Positions 34,687 to 46,200 of a stretch of 64,000 nt of DNA are shown one piece after another. The DNA comes from Medicago truncatula. Its lineage: Eukaryota > Streptophyta > Magnoliopsida > Fabales > Fabaceae. The first letter of the stretch is position 1. Each line of letters opens with the position of its first letter. A model generated the notes under the pieces. It was not told the DNA's origin, searched no databases, and saw only the letters and a program-made list of their open reading frames with translations. The translations under genes were made by a program, and so were the position numbers. The stretch lies in NCBI RefSeq assembly GCF_003473485.1, contig NC_053042.1:50245762-50309761 (forward strand), written 5' to 3'.

Positions 34687-36800
34687 TCACTCTTCTTTAC
34701 CTAAGCTTATTCTCATCTCAATTTATTGCTTAGACCCACAAAAAATAATAATGCATCCATGTTTTGATTGATGGTTGCGTGCTCTACTGGGACAAATATA
34801 CAATTTACCTCTTTGTAAATACCAAAACTTAGAGGGGTCAATTTTCATGACTCTACATGGACTTTTGCTAATTATTTAAATTGTGTGATTGATATTCATG
34901 TGCACATGACATCAACAATGCTTTGATTTTGGCTTTTGGTGGGTTTGTATGGAAGTGTAATGTTCTAGGATGTGGGAAATTGGAAATATTTTTTTTTTTT
35001 TTGAAGGAGTTTTATTGGTTACATCTTACTATTGGGAGGATGATTTTTTAGTGTCCACAAAGAAACACGTGGTTCTGAAAAGGATAGCCGAAAATGGAGA
35101 GGCAATGTTGTCTCAAGTACTGTAGTACAACATCATAACTGTTTATTGGGAGAGTTGGGGTCTTTTTTCCTTACGTGATTTTTGGTACTCAACTTAGGTG
35201 GTTAGTTATTTTACAAGAATGGTCCAAAATTCAAAAAATTGTACTAGGGCAAGGTGGGGCATCAGGTAATTGATCTCAAGGTGAAGCATCCGAGAGTGAT
35301 ATTTGTTACGGTGTGTTAAGTGTGAGTTAAAGTACTATAGTAGGTGGAAAAGTTGAGGTTGAACAACATATAATTGAGGCGAACCATAAATCCAATGTTT
35401 AAGATTTTAGGTAAAAATGTGGTGTACAATCTCACTCGTGTGCTTATTCTTAATCCGATATGATAGATCAACCCCATGAGGCTCCCAAGATTTCAACTCT
35501 TTATAAGGAGTCTAACTTATTTTTTAAGATTACTTTTAAAGTGTGTTTGGTGCGAAACAAATTAGAGAGAAACAACTACAAGAGAAGTAGTGGAGAAGGC
35601 GTTTTTCACTTTTGCCCCTAAATTTCCAATTTTACCAATAGTTATTCGAAACACATGACATGATCACGATGGTATATATGTAGAACGAGATGTCTTAAAG
35701 GCGAAGGTGACTTAAGTGATAAATTACAATCAATGATTAAAAATGGAAGTTTAGTTGCGCCTTGATGTTTCTTGCATTCATATAAAACTTGGATGTAACT
35801 TTAGAGAAGTAACAAGGTGAGATATCTCGACCTAGCGCTAAATAGAAGTCAATACTTGTCACTTCACTAAAAGTTGTCTTAAAAAAGAATTGGGAGTGCA
35901 CTGCAAATCCAACTGATAGTATTTTTTTTCTTTCTTTGTTGTAATTGGATGCGTGTCTTGTGTAAAACTGAGAAGACTAAATCTCTTGAGCTACCGAGAT
36001 CTATTTTAACGGGTTGACAATTTTTTTTCAATGTTGGATTACAAAATTTATGCAAGAAATTATATGGGGTAAATGTATACCTAGAAATTGAATTGAAAAC
36101 GACAAAACTTCAACCAAATTGCCAATGTCCTACCACAATGTTGTGCAGTCCATTCAATTCATTCGACAATGCCAGTCATTGACATTAGCCATATAAGTTA
36201 GCTTACAATTTACACGCATACAAAGAATCCTAGGTTTTCATATATGTACTATGAGACTCTTCGGTTATGGGATTTTTTTTTTCCGTAGCAGAAAAAAAGG
36301 GATCATCATGAAAAAAAGCCGAAAGACATAACCCATCATCCAATCATCTAATATTAGATCATATTTTTGTTTGAATTTATTTAAAATTAAATCAAATTTT
36401 GAATGAGTGTTGTTGTACCCGGTCAAATTGCAAAGAGTTCTAAAAAAATTATGTTGCATACAAAGTGTTGTGTATAGTATATGAGTGTGTGCGCTTATAC
36501 CAACGACAAGACAATGGGCTTAAACTAACAGAAACATATATAATTTTTTTATCTGTGTATGAAACCCTTAAACTATCAAAAATATAAAACTCGCGGAGTA
36601 GTTAAAGACACAGTTGGTTCCTCATCTTGTCGTCCTACCAGTATTATTCACTATTTTGTTTAAGAGAAACACACCAAAATGAGACATGTGTACTATTTAA
36701 AATGAAGGTAATAACACGATTAGATGAGTTCAATAGAGAAAACTATATTAATCACTCAAAAAATAGTAAATTCAACCTCTTAAATCTCACTTTACAAATT
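34687..36800. other. Intergenic, nothing recognised
   Basis: Promoter side of the RING gene. A lone GTGTGTTTGGTGCGAAAC at about 35551 resembles a Harbinger-like MITE end without its partner. Short ORFs have no recognisable domains. Confidence 0.4.
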
Positions 36801-37030
36801 TACAATGATATTTCAATCATCAATCACTCTTTTAAAACTATTAAAAAACTTTAATTATTCGGTGTAATTACTTTTTCCTAAAACAATTCATTTTTTGGTC
36901 ATGCAAAAGTATAATTACAATGATATTTCAATCATCAATCACTATTTTAAAACTACTAAAAAACTTTAATCATTCGGTGTAATTACTTTTTCCTAAAACA
37001 ATTCATTTTTTGGTCATGCAAAAGTATAAT
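36801..37030. repeat. Tandem duplication, 2 x 115 bp
   Basis: 36801-36915 and 36916-37030 differ at only a few bases. Both start TACAATGATATTTCAATC and end GGTCATGCAAAAGTATAAT. The copies are head to tail with no spacer. Confidence 0.95.
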
Positions 37031-37256
37031 TAATAGAAAACATAAAGTTCAAAAGGTTGAATGAATAAAAATTAACATTTAAGTTTTGTCATGCAGCTAT
37101 AATTGTCACATACTATTCTAAATTGACAGGAAAACCCATGAAGTGTGCAATACAAATATACAATTACCAACTCTTGGCTTAACCAATGAATCTGAAATGT
37201 TACATAGCATATGGACCACAACCTGATTTACCAATGGAAGAAGTGACACTTGAAAC

Positions 37257-37262
37257 AAAAAA
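37257..37262 (-). terminator. Polymerase III terminator of 7SL copy 1
   Basis: Six A residues on the plus strand, so TTTTTT on the transcribed strand, directly follow CCACCACC-like sequence at the RNA 3' end. Confidence 0.75.
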
Positions 37263-37562
37263 GTGGTGGTTCAGGTGGCTAGGCTCACCAGGCATATTGG
37301 ACTAGAAGTGCAGCGGCCAGTTATCCCTCCACTGTCAAGAGACGGAGGTGTTTGCTGCTCTGTGAAACCAGCCTCACACAGTGCCCTCCAGTCTAGGACC
37401 AAGGAGACTCAAGCCTTCGCCTAGGTCACATTGGCCAACTCTCAACTTGGAGTGGGCAGGCCAGCATGGTGCAGCCACCAACCCAACCTGGCAAATCTTA
37501 AGCCATGTTCCATCACCTTCATGCCCCCACTTGGGTTACAAGTTGAAGTTACCCAACTCGGC
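37263..37562 (-). ncRNA. Signal recognition particle RNA (7SL), copy 1
   Basis: The minus strand reads as a plant-type 7SL RNA of 300 nt. The start GCCGAGTTGGG is followed by the Alu-domain word CTTGTAACCC, with the conserved UGUAA loop at 37535-37540, then GTGGGGGCATGAAGGTG. Mid-molecule lies the SRP54-binding hairpin TGAGGCTGGTTTCACAGAGC, with AGCAG after it (37348-37386). The 3' part has GGCCGCTGCACTTCTAG, as in SRP RNA 3' ends. Length, order of domains and a USE/TATA polymerase III promoter 30 bases upstream all agree. SRP RNA scaffolds the particle that targets signal-peptide proteins to the ER. The plus-strand ORF across it is spurious. The family call rests on motif memory, not a covariance search. 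Confidence 0.82.
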
Positions 37563-37584
37563 AAGCTGGCAGCCTTGCCAGAAG

Positions 37585-37627
37585 TTTATATAGACTTATT
37601 TCTATCATGAAATTCTCGATGTGGGAC
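37585..37627 (-). promoter_or_regulatory. Plant polymerase III promoter (USE + TATA) of 7SL copy 1
   Basis: On the minus strand GTCCCACATCG (37617-37627) exactly fits the plant upstream sequence element RTCCCACATCG. TATATAAA (37585-37592) follows after 24 bases and begins at -30 from the proposed start. About 24 bases between the two elements is the spacing known to select polymerase III over II in plant snRNA and 7SL genes. Confidence 0.88.
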
Positions 37628-38775
37628 TTCTAAATGTTAACTAAAACTTCTTCCCCTTCCACCATGTTCATTGTTCAACTTTCATTGCTCACCTAAGCTT
37701 TTGAATTAAGATGCTATGCTAATTTTATTGATGTAGGTTTCAAGGCTTCGTTGTGTTTAAGCTTTTGGGCTCTCCTTCTATGACTGTCCTAATTCCTACA
37801 CATATATATTTGATGCTATGGTATAGGAAGACCATATAGACTTCTGAAGAATGACATTTGTATAATGACATTTGTATAAGGGTGCAGAAGACTCCTCCAA
37901 AGTTCATTTTGATTGTATTCCATTTCACAATTTACATGTGATGTGAGTGTGGGTTAGAATCACCAAAATTGTATGGGCAAAACAACATCTTAATTAGTTG
38001 ATGATCATGTAAAACAGGCCATTCTTTACACCAAACTATCAACAGCAGATTGTGAAAAAACAAGCATAAGAATTGTTTAGTGCCATTTTCTAAATACAAT
38101 GAAAGTTTAAACCTCAATCTCTTAAGGTACTAAAAGGTGGTTTACTGTCATATATTTTCCTAATCTTGAATTAATTCCATTGTAATTTGTTTGATGAACA
38201 CTCAAGTTTTTCTCAACCAATATAGCTACAGTGTCATTTTTGTTTATATATCACAATTAAAACTAATATTTTTAAATTAAATCATTTTCAAAATCTTACA
38301 GCTTTAAAATGTATTTGATCCTTAAGAAAATGTATTTGATATGCATACATATTTTATTTGCGTTCATGTTCAAACCAATTCAAACTAAACTGCAACTTGA
38401 TAAAGAAATAAAAACTGCAGAAAATTAAATATTGTTGGATATGTTCGTATGTTTAAAAAACTAAGCAAAGTGCACATGTATATTTAATAGTTGTTTTTAA
38501 TTTTTTTACTGGAATGATATATTCCATTAACCAATTATTTGTTGATATTAATTCTTTTAAAAATACTTATTAGTTCAATTCATATGTTTTAACCCCCTAT
38601 GTAATCGATGTTTTTCATTACGCTGTGCGCGCGCATGTGTCAATATATATCATTTTGTATCATACCAATTATTTTATCATATCTTTATAATATTTATATT
38701 AATACAATTTTTTATAGTTGTAATTTGGATATTCAAAAGCTAACCTAAATTAAATCGCATAAAACTGGATATTTC
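37628..38775. other. Intergenic upstream of 7SL copy 1
   Basis: 37628-38135 is part of the duplicated block; the remainder is AT-rich. Minus ORFs at 37740-38117 are not conserved in frame between the two copies and are judged non-coding. Confidence 0.5.
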
Positions 38776-39232
38776 AATATTTTGTTTTGGTCCCATTAAA
38801 TTTTTTGTTCGACTTTTAGTCATCCAAAAATGTTACATCACCACTTTCTATACTTTTAAGTCAACTCAATTGTATTATTCCTAATTTTTAATTTTTTGAC
38901 GCAATCATATTTAGTACATTATAGAATTCTCTCGAAAAAGTTAAATTTTTTTAACAAGAGATGAATTAAATATAAATTTTTATTTTTTTTGTGATTAAAA
39001 ATTCATATTTAATACATGTGTTTTTTAAAACTCTTTTTTTTTTGGAGAAAATCTTTATAATATTTTAAAAATTTATGCAAAATTTTAGTCGAAATTTCGA
39101 ATGATACATATGAGTTGACTTTAAAGTAGGGACTAAAAGTGACGATGTAAATTTTTTAGTGGACCAAAAGTCAAAATATTTTAGGGAGAAGAAGACAAAA
39201 AGTTTGAATGTTTATTGAGAACAAAACCATAT
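38776..39232. mobile_element. Decayed TIR element of the GGTCCC family
   Basis: Left TTTTGTTTTGGTCCCATTAA and the right complement around TTTTAGTGGACCAAAAGTC are inverted. An internal AATTAAATATAAATTTTTAT against AAAAATTCATATTTAATAC pair mirrors the centre of the element at 50325. Same family, older copy. Confidence 0.5.
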
Positions 39233-39468
39233 TGTAATTACTCCTTTGTAATTACTCCTTTCTTAAACAACTAGTTACAATCCCGTGCTTCGCACGAGTT
39301 GAATAACGTATTTTTTTAAAATTTAGTTTCGAAGGAGAAATCTTATAAATTACGGAAAATTGTTGTCCTTTATAAATGTGAAAATCAAAGCTGCGTAAAC
39401 CAAAATTTTGCAACACAGAGCCTAAAACACTACATAAAAAATAACATAACAACTATTATAATATCTTA

Positions 39469-41860
39469 TTCCTTAAAGTTAACCCGAACGCAAAATTTTG
39501 CTCAAGATTTAACCTAACTTCTTTGCTTAATTTTATTGTATTAATCCTATTTAATTTAATCAAAATGTTAACGTTAATTGTTAGGGAGATCAAAATAAAC
39601 AAATCGCTTCTAATTTTTCTCCTTAATTTTACTAAACAAATTATATTAACCCTAGATTTAATTTATGCAAAACGTCATCTCTTATCTCTTATTTTTAAAT
39701 GTTAACCCGTGACACAATATTAACCCTAGATTTAACCTAATTTTTTCGTGTGACTTTACTATATTAACCCTAGATTTAATTTATGCAAAATGTCATATCT
39801 TATTTCTAAATGTTAACCCGTGATGCAATATTAACCCTATTTTTTCGCATGACTTTACTATATTAACCCTAGATTTAATTTATGTAAAATGTCATCTCTA
39901 ATTTTAATCTAATTTTTTCCTCCACACTTTTGCATTTAATGTTTATCTAAAGTAAAATAAAAGTATGTTCCCAATTATATGCTGTTTTTTTGGAAAGGAA
40001 TAACCGTTAACCCGTCTAGCTATACTTAACTTAATCTCTTACTTATAAATGTTAACCCGTCTTGCTATACTTAAGCTATTTTATTTTATTTCTTAAAGTT
40101 AACCCGGACGCAAAATTTTGCCCTAGAATTAATCTAACTTCTTTGCTTAATTTTACCGTGTTAACCCTATTTAATTTAATCAAAATGTTAACGTTAATTG
40201 TAGGGAAATTAAAATAAACAAATCGCTTCTAATTTTTCTCCTTAATTTTACTAAAAAAATTATATTAACCCTTATGCAAAATGTCATCTCTTATTTATAA
40301 ACGTTAACCCGTGACGCAATATTAACCCTAGATTTAACCTAATTTTTTCGTGTGACTTTAATATATTAACCCTAGATTTAATTTAGGGTTAATATGTCTT
40401 TACCCCCCTGTAATTTGGGCGAGTTTCGGTTTTCCCCCCTATAAAAAAAAAAGTTTAGATTCCAACCCTGTAAAATAAGATTCTTTGATTTTAGCCCCTG
40501 ACCCATGTGACTGTGCATAATTGCTGACGTGGCGGGCTGAGTGGCATGCTGACTGTGCATATCTGATTATGTGGCGTGCTGACTATATAATTAATTATTT
40601 TTTTATTTTAAAAAATATATAAAAATTAAAAAAAATAAGGATTTTTTTTATTATGAAAAATATTTTCTAAAATATTTATTTTTCGAAAATTCCAAAATTT
40701 ATAATTTACGAAAAATATATATTTCAAAATTTTTTAAAATTATTTTCAAAAATGTTGAAATATATATTTCAAAAAAAAATTCAAAATTATTTTCGAAAAT
40801 TTGGAATATATATTTTTTAAGTTTAAAACAGATTTTTTTTCGAAAAATAAGTTTTTAAAATTTTCTCAAAAAAAAAAAAATCTAGATACAAATTTATTTA
40901 AATATTTAGATTTTTATTACGATGTGTTACAGATTTGAGAATATTTTTTAATATTCAAAAATTGAGGATAAAAAAAATCTGGAAATTTTTTTAATATTTA
41001 AATTTATTCTTATCTATTTGTTACATGTGTTATTTGTATTGAAAATTGTGGACATTTTTGAAAAGAAACAGCCAACCCAAAAGCTGAAAGGGGTTGTTTT
41101 CTTTATATATATTTCCAAAAATATTATATATAAAAAATTCATACAATTACTATATTTTGAAACTTTCGAAAAATTAAAAAAAAATCCAAATTAAATTAAA
41201 ATTTTAAAAATATTCGAAAAAAATAATATAAACTAATTTTTGAATGTTTTGGTAAAAAAATTAATATTTTTATTTTTTGAAAAAAAATCCAATTTTTTTT
41301 TTCATTTTTTAAAAAAAATTGTTTTTTTTTTCTTGATTTTAAATTTTTGAAAATGAATTTTCAGTTTTTTTTTATCTTTTTAAAAATAATTTATTAAACC
41401 ATTACACACATGTCAAATTTAAAAAAAAAATTAAAATTAAAATAATTACACAGTGGCGTGCCATATCAGCGTCTGAATGGGGTCAGGGGTGTTTTGTGGA
41501 GAATCTTCATATTACAGGGGTGTTTTGTGGAGAATCTTTATATTATAGGGTTGGAATCTAAACTTTTTTTTTTACAGGGGGGAAAATCGGAACTCGCCCA
41601 AATTACAGGGGGGTAAAGACATATTAACCCTTTAATTTATGCAAAATGTCATCTCTTATTTCTAAATGTTAACCCGTGACGCAATATTAGCCTTAGATTT
41701 AACCTAATTTTTTCGTGTGACTTTACTATATTAACCCTAGATTTAATTTATGCAAAATGTCATCTTTTATTTCTAAATGTTAATCGGTGATGCAATATTA
41801 ACCCTAGATTTAACCTATTTGTTCTAAAAGTACTTTTTTTAGTAAGTACTTAATTGATAT
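39469..41860. repeat. Tandem-repeat block inside the Helitron
   Basis: Units of roughly 110 bp carry GTTAACCCGTGACGCAATAT, TTAACCCTAGATTTAA and TATGCAAAATGTCATCTC. Copies begin near 39703, 39815, 40303, 41669 and 41788. A longer module (39469-39715) recurs at 40091-40310. The block is split by the element at 40386-41630. Copies show mild divergence. Confidence 0.8.
40386..41630. mobile_element. Long-TIR Mutator-like element, 1245 bp
   Basis: Left GGGTTAATATGTCTTTACCC and right GGGTAAAGACATATTAACCC are perfect inverted ends. The TIR extends over 120 bp, for example GTTTAGATTCCAACCCT against AGGGTTGGAATCTAAAC. The 9 bp TTTAATTTA flanks it exactly (40377-40385, 41631-41639). Removing the element and one duplication restores a normal unit of the surrounding tandem repeat. 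The centre is extremely AT-rich with no ORF. A short duplication near the right end repeats GGGGTGTTTTGTGGAGAATC. Confidence 0.9.
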
Positions 41861-42865
41861 TGTGTTTTACCTAACTTCTCCTTAAAAATGTAGAGAAGTT
41901 TGAAAAACGTCGGGTCAAACGATACCTTAATCTCCCATAACGGCAATGTAGAAACAACTGAATTTGGGATAAAAAGTTGAAAAAGTTAAAAATATAAAAA
42001 TTGGAAAATAATTAAAAGTTATTAAAAATATAAAAATTAGAAAATAATTAAAAAAAATTGGTTAGGGGCAAAAATGGAAATTCATAGGCCATTGTTAAAA
42101 AAAACTCAACCAATAAGTAGATTACCAAATTGCCCCTTATAGGGGCAAAATGGTAAATTCAAGGGACATTTCTTTTCTTATTAGTATATATATAGATATA
42201 GATTCATTGTTTTTGTCAAAAAAATAATTCATTGTTTGGTAAAAAGAAAAAATATTTAAGAAAAACCATAAAACTCAAATGGTTGAATGAATGAAAAATT
42301 AACATTTATAATTTTGCCATAGAAAAATCCTAATCCTATAGATTACCAATTAATTATGTTACACATGATGTGCTTTAACTTATCCTATCACAATCCACAA
42401 ATATACATCAGTAGCTAAAAGAGAGAAATGAAGAGAAGGATGGAAACATATAGAGGGAAAGTGAAAAGGAGTGACTCTTATTTCACAGTCAACCTTGTGT
42501 GATTTATAGTCTGCACTCTACTCTATCTCGTTTGTGGTGTCAACAGCAAAATAAGACTTGAAGTTAAAAAGATTATTGTCACATAAATTGACCGAAAAAC
42601 CAGAAACAATAGTTTATGACTTTATGTCATTTTGTCAGGGTAAGAGAAGTATGCACTACAAATCTGCAATTAACATCAAAACACTCCTGGCTAATCTTTG
42701 TATCTGAATTGATGGAAAAGCCATTCAGCATTACCAATATGAAGTAGCATGACAAATTGCCATATATGCTAAAATTGAATGTATTAGTTGTAAAAGTGAG
42801 AACATAAGTGAACGCTGCCACACCTTAATTTACCAATGGATTATGGAACAAGTGATACTTGAAAC

Positions 42866-42872
42866 AAAAAAA
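42866..42872 (-). terminator. Polymerase III terminator of 7SL copy 2
   Basis: Seven A residues on the plus strand (T7 on the transcribed strand) at the RNA 3' end. Confidence 0.75.
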
Positions 42873-43183
42873 GTTGTGGTTCAAGTGGCTAGGCTCACCA
42901 GGCATATTGGGCTAGAAGTGCAGCGGCCAGTTATCCCTCCACTCACTGTCAAGAGCCGGAGGTGTTTGCTGCTCTGTGAAACCAGCCTCACACAGTGCCC
43001 TCCAGTCTAGGTCTAGGACCAAGGAGACTCAAGCCTTCGCCTAGGTCCCATTGGCCCAACTCTCAACTTGGAGCGGGCAGGCCGGCATGGTGCAGCCACC
43101 AACCCAACCTGGCAAATCCTAAGCCATGTTCCATCACCTTCATGCCCCCACTTGAGTTACAAGTTGAAGTTACCCAGCTCGGC
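42873..43183 (-). ncRNA. Signal recognition particle RNA (7SL), copy 2
   Basis: Same architecture as the copy at 37263: GCCGAG start, ACTTGTAACTC Alu loop, GTGGGGGCATGAAGGTG, and the identical SRP54-binding hairpin at 42961-43000. It then has the GCCGCTGCACTTCTAG 3' region and a T-run. It is 311 nt, longer by a CACT insertion and a duplicated six-base TAGGTC-type word near 43010. The promoter is intact, so it is probably expressed, although the insertions in the S-domain stem may affect folding. The plus-strand ORF here is spurious. Confidence 0.78.
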
Positions 43184-43205
43184 AAGCTGGCAGCCTTGTC
43201 AGAAG

Positions 43206-43248
43206 ATTATATAGAATTATTTCTTTCATGAAATACTCGATGTGGGAC
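43206..43248 (-). promoter_or_regulatory. Plant polymerase III promoter (USE + TATA) of 7SL copy 2
   Basis: GTCCCACATCG (43238-43248, minus) and ATTATATA on the plus strand (TATATAAT, 43206-43213) have the same 24-base gap and the same -30 position as in copy 1. Conservation of both boxes while the intervening bases drift supports function. Confidence 0.85.
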
Positions 43249-46200
43249 TTCTAAATGTTAACTAAAACTTCTTCCCCTTCCACCATGTTCAACTTTCATT
43301 GCTGGCCTAAGCTTTTGAATTAAGATGCTATGCTAATTTTATTGCTGTAGGCTTCATTGTGTTTATGCCTGTGAACTCTCCCTTTAAGACTGTCCTAACT
43401 CCCACACACATATATGTTAGAGGAAGACATATATAGACTTTTGAAGAATGACATTTGTATAAGGTTGCAGAAGACTCCTCCAAAGTTCATTTTAATTGTA
43501 TTCCATTTCACAATTTACACGTGATGTGAGTGTGGGTTAGAATCACCAAAATTGTATGGGCAAAACAACATCTTAATTAGTTGATGATCATGTAAAACAG
43601 ATCATTCATTAGACCAAACTATCAACACCAGATTGTGAAAAAACAAGCACAAGAATTGTTTAGTGTCATTTTCTAAATACAATGAAAGTTTAAGCCTTAA
43701 GGTACTAAAAGATTGTTCACTGTCACATATTTTCTTAATGCTGAACTAATTTTGCAACATGAGGTATACAAACCTAATATGTAATTGAATGCATGTATTA
43801 AAAAATACCCCTCATCATACATGTAAATTAAATTAATCCATAATTTTTTTAATTTCCGGAGTGTATTTCTACTGTCAAAAATGATCTTATATACTTGTTT
43901 TTCCTACAGTGCTTCAGAACTTACCAAGCATGCACTAGCAGCTATATCATGTTCTCTGATTAGCTGGAATCAAAGGATTTATCTCCAATCAAACAGTATC
44001 TCATATTGTAAACCCATGTGAACAACATTATTAGCCATACACAAGATTCTCCAAAGTTGTTGATTCAAAGCCTGTGCCTTGTATTGTCCCTTGTTTTAGT
44101 ATTCTAAACAAGGTAATAAACAATTTAAACTCCATTATTTTGTTTTAAGTCAAGTATTATTATCATGTAATGAATAACAGAATGTCTTTGAAGGGATATG
44201 TTGATTGTTGACTACATCCACATGGGGTAGAAGAGAAATTAAATCAAAATTTTGGACTCTCCTACAGGCCCCACTTGGAGAGGATCTTCTGCATTCAGAT
44301 ATCAGATTATGTTTTAAACATGTCTTCTTTACGTACCATATAAGAACTTTCCAAGAAAATGCATCATCACTGGCCCATCTTATATTACATGCTTTTGGAC
44401 TTTTGGGTTGGATTCGTTGAATGATTGCTATACTAGTTTTTAACCATAGAATAGAAGCAAATTTTTCATCAAATATTGTTTTTTTATTTTTTATTTTATT
44501 TTATTTTTTATTTTTTATAAATTATTGATATTATATATTCAACTAAGGTCCAAGACTCAGGAAACATATTTGCTGCTGTTACCGACATTTACCACATATA
44601 TGTACTATTTAACATATGGTTTAGAGTGATTTGCAAATAACTTGTACAATTTTACAGAATTAAGGGTATACATCATAGAGAAGGCAATGAGGAAAATTCC
44701 AAAGGTGGTGTTTCCTCCAACAGAACACCTTGTAAAATGGGGGAGCATATATGTAAACATGCCATGTGATTGCCAACTAGTGGTTTGTATATGAAAATAT
44801 ATCCTTCAGATCAAAACAAATATGCAAATTAATTACTTACTCTATTATATGAATAAGATGGGCCTATAGCTATTAATTTGATGTATACCTATGTTTACTG
44901 GCCATCCCTGGTTTATTAGACTTATGTCCCTTTTGTTAAATGGATTCTATGGATACATTATTTGCATGCAATTTATTGAGAATCGGTTACATTTACTCCT
45001 TATCCATCCATTCTATTATGACTGACATATTTCTATTTTTTTCACACAAATTAATGAAAAAATATAGATAAAACTATAGAGAAAAACCCTGGTGGCACAT
45101 TAATAAAAGATAATAAAGAATGATAATAGTTTATCAAGAGGATTACCCTTCACTTTAGAAGGGTGGATTAGGAATAATTCTAATACGGGACATGAATATT
45201 AGGACATATTTTGGACCCTTGCAAAAACACAAAAATGAAGGAAAAGAATAATTAAATAATATTTATTTTTTAAACTAATAATATATGATGTGCATTTTTT
45301 TGAGTGTGTGATCAAATAATGTATCTAAATCTAATGTCCACACAAGAATTGTTTGTGAATTAGACTTGATATGATATCAAGCCTATCATTTCGCACCATC
45401 CATCATTTATTATATCTAGACATTGGACACCAATTTTGTAAGGATGAGTTAGATTTAATTTAGAAACCTAATAAAAACAATTATATCAAATTAATCTAAT
45501 TAAGTTTTAATACATCATTTATTTGTTTACCGAACCTTGAACTAAATAGTTAAGGGGTTTAAATATCTATAACATGTGTTATGTTAAGTAAGGGGTCCAA
45601 GTAAATAAATCATTTAGCCACCATTGAAGCCAAGCAATCTTAATTTAAAGCTTGGTATGGGTGACCAATCTCATTCATAACTACTATCATAATCTGAAAC
45701 TATTTAAAACATCTGGCAATTGACATCTCTATAACTTCACGTACGGTCTCCAGTTTGTTTTGCAAGCTAACATGGAATTGTTGTTATCAGTGTCACATTC
45801 TGCTCAGCATACTGTAAAGGTTATGATGATGACTTCTAGCAAGGTCTTGGTATCATGAAAAATAAATACTATATTGAAAAAAAACCAGTATCTAAAGTTA
45901 TTCTTTACTTTTAATTTATTTATAACTTGTGCTTAACTTATCTAAAATAATAAAATTTGATAGTCACAGATAACATTCATTATTCTTCTTGACTACACAC
46001 GGATAGGAAGGGCACGTGCAAAAACTAAGGACACCTACCCCACAAACTTCTTCTAATTTTCTATAGTTCATGACCCCTACAATAAACCTTCAACTCTTAA
46101 TACAAAATTAATTTTGAGTATTTTACACGGATGCTGCATGTTCTTCACCTATTATCACATGCTTTCTGATCCACCCCATCCCATATTAACCCACATTTGA

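Larger units (their letters stand above)
37220..38135. repeat. Segmental duplicate block A (partner 42829-43720)
   Basis: This block and 42829-43720 align along nearly their whole length, with small indels. Both contain the 7SL-like gene, its promoter and about 500 bp of upstream flank, including shared words such as ATTGTATGGGCAAAACAACA (about 37969 and 43552). They are direct copies separated by about 5.6 kb. Confidence 0.9.
39271..42202 (-). mobile_element. Non-autonomous Helitron, about 2.9 kb
   Basis: On the minus strand the 5' end is TCTATATCTATATATATACT, starting at 42202 after a host A. The 3' end is a hairpin CTCGTGC-GAA-GCACGGG, then ATTGTAA, then CTAG (39274-39271) followed by a host T. 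A 5' TC, a 3' hairpin seven bases before CTRR, and insertion between A and T with no target duplication are the Helitron signature. No Rep/helicase frame is present, so it is non-autonomous. It contains a tandem-repeat block and a later Mutator-like insertion. Confidence 0.75.
42829..43720. repeat. Segmental duplicate block B (partner 37220-38135)
   Basis: Direct copy of block A, carrying the second 7SL locus. Differences are mostly single bases and short indels, including 6 bp and 4 bp insertions within the RNA region. Confidence 0.9.

Noticed and set aside
37381..37593. 70-codon plus-strand ORF beginning MPSSLGPRRLK
   Set aside because: It is the antisense of the 7SL-like RNA. The version in the second copy (42995-43231) has a different length and frame because of indels, so no protein is under selection.
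39271..42202. LTR retrotransposon explanation for the repeats around the Helitron
   Set aside because: No TG...CA termini, primer-binding site or gag/pol frame; the ends fit a Helitron and the repeats are short tandem units.
44205..44420. 71-codon ORF as an RNase H tail of a LINE
   Set aside because: The resemblance is limited to a few residues around an SLAH word, with no neighbouring retroelement sequence.
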